Assembly: GCA_020628645.1 (NCBI GenBank)
Contig: JAHDES010000006.1
Span: forward strand, 1 to 64,000
DNA from: Saprospiraceae bacterium
GTDB lineage: Bacteria; Bacteroidota; Bacteroidia; Chitinophagales; Saprospiraceae
DNA length: 64,000 nucleotides
Direction of reading: 5' to 3'
The notes beneath the pieces were generated by a model that was not told the DNA's origin, searched no databases, and saw only the letters and a list, made by a program, of their open reading frames with translations. The translations under genes and the position numbers were made by a program. Positions 15,001-18,740 of this stretch are shown here, piece by piece (within the stretch, counting starts at the first letter, position 1; each line of letters begins with the position of its first letter).

Positions 15001-16570
15001 TACAATCTAAACCTGTCGTTACATCCGATAAACAGCTCGTAATCGCTGGCCCCGTTACATCTCTGTCAAATACAAAATCTTGATCACAAGTACTTGTATT
15101 TCCACATTCGTCTTCAAAAGTATAAGTGCGAGTAATTGTACGATCTGCTGCATCTGCACTACAAAAATCTAAAGCACTTACTCCTCCTGATGGGGCTATA
15201 CTTGAACTTATCATTATATCGCCATCCATTGAACAAACATCGCTTACATCACCACCTGCAGTCTCAAAAGCGGATACACTCGTCACCGCGGCTGGTAAAC
15301 TGCTAGTACAATCTAAACCTGTCGTTACATCCGATAAACAGCTCGTAATCGCTGGCCCCGTTACATCTCTGTCAAATACAAAATCTTGATCACAAGTACT
15401 TGTATTTCCACATTCGTCTTCAAAAGTATAAGTGCGAGTAATTGTACGATCTGCTGCATCTGCACTACAAAAATCTAAAGCACTTACTCCTCCTGATGGG
15501 GCTATACTTGAACTTATCATTATATCGCCATCCATTGAACAAACATCGCTTACATCACCACCTGCAGTCTCAAAAGCGGATACACTCGTCACCGCGGCTG
15601 GTAAACTGCTAGTACAATCTAAACCTGTCGTTACATCCGATAAACAGCTCGTAATCGCTGGCCCCGTTACATCTGCAATTAAATCAAATGTAAATTCGCA
15701 TTCTTCACTTTCTTCTCCAGTATCTAATGTTTGGTCATTATCTAAGTCATCAAATATAGTTACCGTACGTGTGATGGTTGTATTTACCGTTATATCACAT
15801 ATATCCGTTGGTAAAGTAGGGGCATCACTAACCAACACAACGATGTCACCACATGGCTCATCGCCTACTTCTATCCCATAATCACCATCTGTATTATCTA
15901 CGGTAATATCTCCTGTTCCACTTGTCATTACGGTAGGGTTATCAGGTATATCAGAGAATGTTGTACAGTCAAAATCACCTAAATCTAGGTCTGCTGGGCA
16001 GGTAGCTTCGAACATACAGCCTGGAGCAACACTAAAATTACAAATATTTGGATTGCCTCCAGAAAACCTACAAGCAAAAAGAATTATTTCTACAGCATTT
16101 GGTGGAATTGTAACCGAATACAGAGATCCTGCTCCAAGACCTGTTGTTATGGTTTCACAAGTTGTCACATTGCCTGTTCCGTCATTTGTAGTTATTTGTA
16201 TGTATAATACATCCAAATCACCATTACAACTATTTCCATTACCCACGTTTCCAGAGATTACATTGCCTTCTACAAATGAACTTGGAAATGTAGTCGCATT
16301 TACTATAAACGGTTCACAATTATTAGTTCCAGTATTACAAGAACCTGAAGTTATCTGCCCCCAACTTTCCACCGAGAAGGTAGATAATACTATGATAAGT
16401 ACTACCGATAGGAGGCTGGGACAAAGCGACCGTATGGTATTTTGTGAAGGAAGTGTCATCCAAGGACAACATCGTTCTAAAAAATGTTTATGTATACGTT
16501 TTTTCATGAGATTAAGATGTTTACTCTTAGTAAATGTTGTAAGATTATAATGTTGTAAAGCTGATTTCAT
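1..16570 (-). CDS. Giant secreted HYR-like repeat surface protein, C-terminus beyond window edge
   Basis: One frame stays open from ATG 16570 to base 1 (5,523 complete codons, no stop); frame phase at both ends agrees. A second in-frame ATG lies at 16507. I chose 16570 because of its A-rich upstream (AAAAGAA then ATAAA), but 16507 is possible. The N-terminus has a long basic stretch, then a hydrophobic signal-like segment (SLLSVVLIIVLSTFSVESWG). The body is Cys-rich HYR/hyalin-like modules of about 80-100 residues, repeating motifs such as FTATDDCGN, TTPPVFVNCP and LECDG..AWL. Exceptions are a PEP-CTERM-protein-like module near residues 2545-2700 and a P-domain-like module near 5030-5150. Such proteins in Bacteroidota are usually T9SS-exported adhesins (SprB-type), but the sorting domain would lie outside the window. 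It diverges from the hybrid regulator at 18741. The exact function is inference. Confidence 0.9.
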   Translation of the reverse strand, partial: MKSALQHYNLTTFTKSKHLNLMKKRIHKHFLERCCPWMTLPSQNTIRSLCPSLLSVVLIIVLSTFSVESWGQITSGSCNTGTNNCEPFIVNATTFPSSFVEGNVISGNVGNGNSCNGDLDVLYIQITTNDGTGNVTTCETITTGLGAGSLYSVTIPPNAVEIILFACRFSGGNPNICNFSVAPGCMFEATCPADLDLGDFDCTTFSDIPDNPTVMTSGTGDITVDNTDGDYGIEVGDEPCGDIVVLVSDAPTLPTDICDITVNTTITRTVTIFDDLDNDQTLDTGEESEECEFTFDLIADVTGPAITSCLSDVTTGLDCTSSLPAAVTSVSAFETAGGDVSDVCSMDGDIMISSSIAPSGGVSALDFCSADAADRTITRTYTFEDECGNTSTCDQDFVFDRDVTGPAITSCLSDVTTGLDCTSSLPAAVTSVSAFETAGGDVSDVCSMDGDIMISSSIAPSGGVSALDFCSADAADRTITRTYTFEDECGNTSTCDQDFVFDRDVTGPAITSCLSDVTTGLDCTSSLPAAVTSVSAFETAGGDVSDVCSMDGDIMISSSIAPSGGVSALDFCSADAADRTITRTYTFEDECGNTSTCDQDFVFDRDVTGPAITSCLSDVTTGLDCTSSLPAAVTSVSAFETAGGDVSDVCSMDGDIMISSSIAPSGGVSALDFCSADAADRTITRTYTFEDECGNTSTCDQDFVFDRDVTGPAITSCAMDITEAAGLDCNSQLPFPEVTIAGIETLGGSVSDNCTSNSEITVSSSDDLLVSDLDFCSADAADRTITRTYTFTDACGNTSTCDQLIIFNQDTTGPEILNCPEDMTMNVDGSNCDATVKLPVPIAVDDCGGNLVIDQRIRIDGVTVFAFGAATQDEITIEAGSTATVRWRFNDDCGNQSICEFTITIIDNDDPVVICPQNLLDVCADAGTCSWSGSGLELINAVEDCGFTTTHSIDFPTGGDVNNASGDVPDGTIFPIGTTTITYTITEDLTPANSATCSFTVTVVDCEAPELTCPTPVTNATCGTMPTNTQLINAVSATDNCDDENDLDITATLIGAQSSCGGTETLFYEFVVTDAAGNSSSCISTYTTIDNTAPVISTSTPFATTVECNSLSNFDDLIAWIETNGGLLDSDVTEACGGFTWQNDFSVADGNIPNGGCNNADRIFVLDVNFFVVDDCGNESNRIEKRFRIEDTTNPEITAPENLILECGDENNEEIINNWLASYQASDSCDDNLTVTNNFLTTPVDCNDEPFVITWTVSDDCGNMATDNATIRIIDTQKPVIMNVPDDLYVECGAGADASISGWLASFGGMVAVDACTDVTILASAPVNNDLCGQTEVREYTFTASDECGNSIDEVAYVHITDLTPPVIDPINPGMAQCVSGNPDDLANDWAAGIAATLSATDACGGNLNVNFEIVNIVSTCGVTAQYFFEFQVTDECGNSATRGSSFTVTDGTAPVLVTPDNITIECGPNASGIIEAWENGALIIDGCDGTLTPTFSSEFVGSCGNTGVWNYTFDGMDACGNSATDVSRTVTITDTQKPVIMIPPLDLYLECGSSTLVLDIQTWLNDAGGMVAVDNCGNVDIVPSAPDVISLCGNTEIREYTFTATDECGNSIDEVAYLHIIDSTTPTFDVATDPGPIECDVADPYTWAASAISNIVESCGTTTSSFVLQSANFSCEDEGVYTFLFTVSDECGNETTQTGTYTVSDDTPPTVTAPANLMVSCDDNIDILVADWLLEASVSDNCSSAGEIAISNDFTNLPAACGGTVTVTWTATDVCGNSSMDSADIIISDDTTPPVFVNCPSDMTVAIDVDNCTSNVIYSTPVAEDCNGITSVVLTGGIASGMPFPLGNTTIQFTATDACNNTSLCEFDITVIDSQNPSLQCPSNDVVVCNTAGLCAWSSDETIHPITGDNCTGLTIEYSVSGALIVPQTAWDASIVDVFPKGTSVVSYFLEDAAGNMQTCSFNVIVEDCEDPTFTCPSPQTVECDGLGNTTDLATWLATSLNEMDNCTDNLVANTPILVNTISACGGGLTFVYMFSVTDCGDNTVSCMSSFTIEDTTMPSIDVAATNLTLECDGTTQADDILAWLNANGNASASDDCSTVTWSNDFSALSDACGATGTTTVVFTATDACGNSITTSADITISDNVAPVLTCPANITLECANTNNDAIVSTWLASASATDACGTVTVTNNYTALPTSCLTGSNEVTVTFTVAGNCDGEVVTCDRTITIKDNLLPIVICQDIEVTLDATGMYTIVPADIDGGSYDQCSGDDITLELICEAGGTPTTSCTFDCNDVGVNMVTLVVTDACGNSVTCEAEVTVINNVGDYELALDVPEICLPAAASLLDFSNYLTITDQDGNEIDPNNLPGTYNGVWSIEGFDGTGTAGTIDPATGVYTPGDGSGFVIIRFTLSQPTADCDITVEDVFELRQPVTGMASCACSTDPRIRTVEITGIGGGLAPYTISVDGGTLDSPYDGTATSATVTLYDSEYTYDITITDARGCEIILTGNCPYADPVFVGDQGPVCAGDAPYMIYIDGVQCADGAVGPQATFNNEADFLAAAGGGLTMESFETIPANTQNNIVTADFSITGDFTVEDSPGAGRFATDGVQYLDVDPDVDLKWTFNTPINTFGLNATDTNEPAFGNGFLTFTNDVGQSFVITVSGAADPQFWGVINAPMSFTMVTLNMSSDEDFYGIDEVYYGNSISCMTSTSYDIEQIKDACGDPITPVAATIGFTITSDGMIIVDPGAFIDNAILTGTYQIIATIDLGDGCEEVVTTTIQIDPTFDASFAVTSPLCEDENAIVLAADDDFENLPCSDRDETSLSVWTYNDPSTGAVITLPLVGDGTGDAIFNPSTLGAGTYTITHTIGYPSCETTSTAIIVVEPAVSAELADVHLECVVAPSGNISLDALFTVNTTPGGTFTAGTGFPASGAMIDGNTLTYTAAGCYPVTYTVTSIDGATSGACFATATAFVYISEKPQPSFDIQNEVCLSDADAAQTFTPNVSSPMYSIAAVGAWTIEDNVTNATATIDATTGTVTLTPTGGVVSGTYTITYTETITTPVCNGVGSQMCSESIDIVVVVMDGTAQDASFTISSQDLCPGATVTLDPATDGGQFTGPVTFTPATGIPTAGGTVTFAVPTNCEDVVITYTLNTANGCTAAESATVFADRINPTFSTAPMNMIVECDGMGNTAALTAWLASNAGAVAMDNCNTTITNSLVNTISGCGSTSEAVYMFTATDDCGNSVSALASFIIEDTTMPTLTAPTDLTIACGDDIASAVTAWLDDYIVSDNCSSLIDINISNDFTVIPDLCGGSVTVTWTATDACGNSNTDDATINVTPDTTPPIFVNCPADMTIGTDVDQCDAYVVYSTPIAEDCNGIASVVLDAGIASGMIFPLGDTDITFIATDNCGNSSECSFTITVEDTDDPVILCPSNDVVKCNDTGVCTWTSDQDIAPTLAIENCPNFTVIYEITNPDGSIVTSTSLGDTDGNAAGYIFDLGTSTLCYTIMDANGNPISTCCFDVLVEDCEAPSITCPMDLVVECDGMGNTLDLSTWLATVSASDNCSLPTDISITSDVWNTISACGGGSTITYIFTATDAAGNTSTCLANFTIEDTTNPSIDTPASNETVECDGAGNANDLQAWLANNGGAVASDICSNLSWSNNYGGTNVLSDLCGATGAVTVTFTATDDCGNSAATAATFTIEDTTDPVWSIPPTDLTLECNGSNDPYGAIAAWLTANGNGVAIDGCSEVTYSNDFTALSDDCGATGSALVTFTATDDCSNTSTASATVTIVDNLAPIVLCQDIEVTLDATGMYTIVPADIDAGSYDLCSGDDITIELICETGGIPTTSCTFDCNDVGVNMVTLVVTDACGNSVTCEAEVTVINNVGDYELALDVPEICLPAAASLLDFSNYLTITDQDGNEIDPNNLPGTYNGVWSIEGFDGTGTAGTIDPATGVYTPGDGSGFVIIRFTLSQPTADCDITVEDVFELRQPLVFNPGECMCDALPGDRIVVFGTITDGLAPYTVQINGGTNALDADGNGEYIVATDGGDAGTLFINDGETNWSVSIVDARGCEIFVSGQCDPLLDTPYWIGGNSPACFTDGTFDLELSNDEYDVQIGDISITKLANSAIDAGNCENHEAFNAAVDFTDVFVIDATVDHITVQPENLIGDDYRYAGTYLITLTIPPMESTECQPVIVEQEITLYPSFDACFEMPLEICGNSDEIRIDVNEFNPGYDNLTPDLLCRDLDEMSVWSLVAPDGTIIGTGTNGILLQEGDAGITGMMDGDVVLDPAVLYANHGIGIYTINHEMGIDICKTSCTVTFEIIEYPRIAASTPMPIVCQSNDLMLKVDTIFAGAWCAHNDLTPRYQWQWTLNGVAVSPILSSNDPVSCDIFTIAAADLPGAPLAAGVYTFTVTVIDCKGCLETVDVDVAINDDPVADPEVTNAIYCQSNKGMGTAPVKNTQYGSPVLTVDCSAACGNIIAPTGVPIPTPSANWYDVPTGGTPLFDADNDMDGVFTDDLDGDPHTFNPVAAGLVDPNVPGVYTFYVECVCVPDMKCVSSRVPVTITILDCAPEEHECTYLLVLKDTGADGWEGASIDVSINEDTPTNYKLTPQDCDLLIIPISTNDGGTIDLTYWNGADEDENGWMLIDALGNMAIDDNGNPVNYSSYPPANQTISVKLDCPKNCVETIDYNLVITLGTSPMDMSWELYDGADDIIDIIGAGDYDGLAPGSTVVTTVALNSCEDYTFIAYDGLENGWSGGTWSIQGTDPDRGIPVLDNNGNPTGFFEIVGGPGTFTFEKVTGFTIPCKPEDCPDDLVLTTTNTTDCELVGFVHPTPPTPFVCYPNCGHAEPGPVTVVSYPSIGVFQASVNTVVDLPVGPNLVVFMTTYTDGQIVRCSSIVNVVTDANPSLTCNDNVIISLPAPFTDTDDCTIVVSPDDVLEDQMPCDAQYVVTVFDLNGIAIGNSVGPDQAGQTLIYHVNHIGSDNYCWGTLMVEDKYDPIIECQDYEVACTHPEVMNEDYEHTETYAANAGDVPVNIAGNLGSDAEVSVSVGCAPLGEIIKDVQFNVEHTHSRPKDVLVTLTAPNGISVSDRLDDIDEDIFDVFDNIAFVDLSGTWDIYFEDTNGFNDDGDVGKGKVNGVELTITAGFPKLRSVIDCTYDGDLILLNEMFVETDCDQSEWLGAKIIRTWQAIDPFGNSATCTQTVGLKAPMMDQIQLPSEVHIECSGQDPASITEIEAGTIGFDCFELTANQHGLCDISYTYQDVVLPSCGDGYKIIRTWSIVNWCSGTTITHEQTIKVEDTEGPTIDLSNIVVDAANDCATGDVYLSPAVVDDCSDIYQVKATYTVGGGVYNSNGTLVIVDITTGAPLEGLPFGITQVVVEATDNCGNTSTSTIDVEVEDTAAPIAVCDDELHVSLGSDGSAQLTAADVDEGSYDNCGIASLQVRRVDGCLDTTAWSNVVPFECCDVNQLVTVELLVTDNAGNTNVCWKEVLVEDAIAPVITAPADKTITCDDPAVHSPFGEP
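4604..5032 (-). repeat. 429-bp internal duplication, copy B (identical to 9284-9712)
   Basis: This is the partner of 9284-9712 and encodes residues of about 3847-3989. The surrounding modules also correspond between the two regions: for example the TTPPIFVNCPADMTIGTDVD block near 6.5 kb matches a TTPPVFVNCPSDMTVAIDVD block near 11.1 kb. The 429 bp therefore look like the recently homogenised core of a much longer, older super-repeat. Confidence 0.95.
9284..9712 (-). repeat. 429-bp internal duplication, copy A (identical to 4604-5032)
   Basis: Line-by-line comparison shows 429 identical bases at an offset of exactly 4,680 bp (1,560 codons). It encodes residues of about 2287-2429 of the giant protein, including ELALDVPEICLPAASSLLDF. 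Beyond both edges the two copies stay homologous but diverge. Confidence 0.95.
14420..15674 (-). repeat. Perfect 306-bp tandem array (about 4.1 copies) inside the giant gene
   Basis: Four consecutive units of 306 bp (102 codons, frame-preserving) are identical in the bases read, and the identity ends at 14420 and 15674. They code residues of about 299-717 of the giant protein; each unit has the motif DRDVTGPAITSC, two further Cys positions and FEDECGNTSTCDQ. A diverged fifth unit lies at about 14160-14420, with CDQLIIFNQDTTGPEI at its C-terminal side. Complete identity suggests recent unequal exchange or conversion, so copy number may vary or may be mis-assembled. Confidence 0.95.
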
Positions 16571-17498
16571 TTTATGTTCTTTTAGGGTTATAATTAATTG
16601 AATTACAAGTTTTTATATTTGCTCTATTAATTGTGTTAAATAGAAAAAGCCATAAATCATCCTTTCGGATCATATATGACGGTTGGGGTGAATCGAGCTT
16701 ATGGTGGGGTATATTCAATTTTGACTTAAAGTAGTCTCGAGTATGTTTTATTTGAGCTAAAACATTATTATCAAAACCTATTAAGAGGCTATATAATTTC
16801 TTTTTAATACAGGAGGAATTATTAGACCATTGAAGGAAAAAAAGAGGGGGATTAAACTTATTTGTAAAACAAAATTTTGTAGTTAAAGAGGATATAAAAT
16901 AGAAAAAAGACGAAGCTATAGCTGCAACTTTTTCTACGACTGAAAAGTATACAGCTATATACTTAGTCTTGGGTATAGACCAAGTTGTTGCTTCATTCTG
17001 CTTTTGTTCTGCATGACACAAAAACAGCAAATATGAACCCCAATAAACACAAATCTCTTTCATTGATTACAATTGTTTCTTCTTTCCCTGATTGACTCTT
17101 TGATATAAGAGAATAAAAAAGGAATTATTTCTATTTCTAGATAAAATGGGATAGAAGCGTATACAATTGTATAATTACTGACTATCTCATTTACAATTTT
17201 AATATTCTAAAAAACTGTATCCAATTTGTAAAGCAATTTGCGCTTATAAGACTTATGACAAAATGGACACAGATGTCATGAACATTAAAAAGAATATCGT
17301 ACGGTAAATGAGATGTTTTATATTGTAGAGAATAAGGAAAGGCTATGAAAGTCTAATCCTTTTTCTATTGTTTTTTACTTCAAAATTAGTCCGAGCCATC
17401 TATCCGAGTCAGGTAGAAATATAGTAAAACGACCCTCATAGAAATGAGACAAACAGCTCAGGACTATTGGAAACTAGAGTTATCTTCATTTGTGCTAG

Positions 17499-17609
17499 GG
17501 GTATAAAATTTTAGTTAACCCTCATACAAAACGAATGTAAAATGCTTGGATTTATTGATTATAATTGTCATCATGAAACCGCCAAGTCAGCAGTAGAAAT
17601 GGATACCCC
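17499..17609. repeat. Small element with inverted ends and ATTGATTATAAT core (copy 1)
   Basis: Terminal 7-bp inverted repeats GGGGTAT (17499-17505) and ATACCCC (17603-17609) enclose ATTGATTATAATTG at 17554-17567. Size and layout resemble the elements at 17862 and 21617. No reading frame lies inside. The arms are short, so chance pairing cannot be excluded. Confidence 0.4.
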
Positions 17610-17861
17610 AAGTATCATTTTTGAGGATTACCAAATCTAAAAAGATAAAGAGTGGTGATTTTATTGATTACAATTGCATTATTTAATACTTTTTTTAAAT
17701 GCGTAAAGTACTGTGTTTTTTTGTTTGAATGTTATACAAATATATAACATGTTTGATAACCAACCAATACCCTAAATAGGGTATAAAAATGAACGGTATA
17801 TTTTTTAAATAAACGGTATTTAAGCCTTTAAGTATTAAAATAAATATAATATATAGTGAAA

Positions 17862-17956
17862 GTAGCCCTCCCTTCTCTTTTATTGATTATAATCATTTAA
17901 GCTTGGAAAAAAATCTAAAAATTTAATCATTTTTATTTTAAATGCTTCAGGGCTAC
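17862..17956. repeat. Small element with inverted ends and ATTGATTATAAT core (copy 2)
   Basis: GTAGCCCT at 17862-17869 and AGGGCTAC at 17949-17956 form perfect 8-bp inverted ends around ATTGATTATAATCA at 17882-17895, which is followed by TTTAAGC. The arm sequence GTAGCCC is shared with the element at 21617-21744, which argues for one repeat family. Confidence 0.55.
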
Positions 17957-18269
17957 CTTACAAAACCGTTTTTTAGGGTCATCAGGGTTTGTTGAATTAT
18001 ACGAATTCAACTCCAAACCTATTTATTTTACTTACACTTTAGAAGTAAAGCAAATAAGCAAGTCTTTAAGTAGTAGTACTACAAAAGAAAATAATTGTTT
18101 TATTATAAATCAGGTATAAACCAATTAGTTAGTAACCTAACTAATTAGAAAACTTTCTGGGTAAACGCTAGTAAAAAGTGGCTATTTATTTTGACTAAGT
18201 ACAATTATAGATTGTAAGTTCAGTTTATGGTCGGTGTACAGGATTTGATATTAATACGCAATTGATTAA

Positions 18270-18353
18270 GTGATTTCGTAAATCACACCTTCAACGTATA
18301 ATGCCGATTTGAAAAAATCGTAAATTATATACGAAAGGATTTTTTCAATTCGG
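18270..18353 (-). other. Two hairpins downstream of a minus-strand TACCTTTG box
   Basis: GTGATTT (18270-18276) pairs with AAATCAC (18280-18286) over a 3-nt loop. The second hairpin pairs 18304-18320 with 18337-18353 (CCGATTTGAAAAAATC against its near complement; one internal mismatch and an end mismatch). Both lie 50-130 nt downstream of the TACCTTTG box at 18400-18407 on the minus strand. They could be a leader or small RNA, a transcription end, or relic repeats. No coding function was seen. Confidence 0.45.
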
Positions 18354-18399
18354 TATAATTTAGTTTTACGTAAGGTTAGCTTTAAATGTTTGGATAATG

Positions 18400-18407
18400 C
18401 AAAGGTA
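18400..18407 (-). promoter_or_regulatory. Candidate Bacteroidota -7 box TACCTTTG
   Basis: The minus strand reads TACCTTTG, matching the TAnnTTTG consensus of Bacteroidota housekeeping promoters. A TTG lies 16 nt upstream, slightly short of the usual spacing of about 19. It points toward the hairpins at 18353-18270 and, 1.8 kb away, the giant gene. Confidence 0.4.
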
Positions 18408-18740
18408 AGTTCTTTTAGATTAACAATTCGGACAATAACCTTTAAAAAGTGGTCAATTAAATAAGTGATTTTAGAGTAGTAGAGGTACAGCACTATTTTT
18501 TAGGATAAATTGATTTTGTATTAAAAAAGTCACAAATAAAAGGAGAAAACAAAAAAATGTCCGTTTTTTGTACAATTACGTCCGCTTTTTTTTAAAATGA
18601 ACATCTACCTTTACGATCTCACTATGAAATACTCTTATTATATCTTAATCAATATATTACCTTTTTATTAAAAGGCTACACTTCTTTATTTCACGATAAT
18701 ATAAGTGAGCTATTTCTCAAGTTTCCAAGCTACTTGTATT

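Larger units (their letters stand above)
16571..18740. other. 2.2-kb divergent spacer between giant gene and hybrid regulator
   Basis: No convincing gene was seen. The region is AT-rich and holds four copies of an ATTGATTAYAAT motif (17062, 17554, 17663, 17882), two small inverted-terminus elements (17499-17609 and 17862-17956), two hairpins (18270-18286 and 18304-18353) and a minus-strand TACCTTTG box at 18400-18407. A minus-strand open frame at 16572-17063 is judged spurious. The control regions of both flanking genes must lie here. Confidence 0.7.

Noticed and set aside
14420-15674. Repeat array considered as CRISPR
   Set aside because: Units are 306 bp, contiguous, without spacers and in coding frame; no cas genes are near.
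14514-15881. Four identical plus-strand frames of 87-149 codons
   Set aside because: They arise from the 306-bp repeats of the giant gene read on the wrong strand.
199-16550. Many plus-strand open frames of 60-190 codons across the first 16.5 kb
   Set aside because: They are antisense to the continuous giant minus-strand frame and their products are low-complexity shadows (Ser/Thr/Val-rich, no families).
16572-17063. 163-codon minus-strand open frame directly before the giant gene
   Set aside because: Composition is that of translated AT-rich spacer with no domain or good start; it ends exactly at the giant gene's leader.
18266-18493. 75-codon minus-strand open frame
   Set aside because: It runs through both hairpins and has no protein-like pattern; structure explains the region better.
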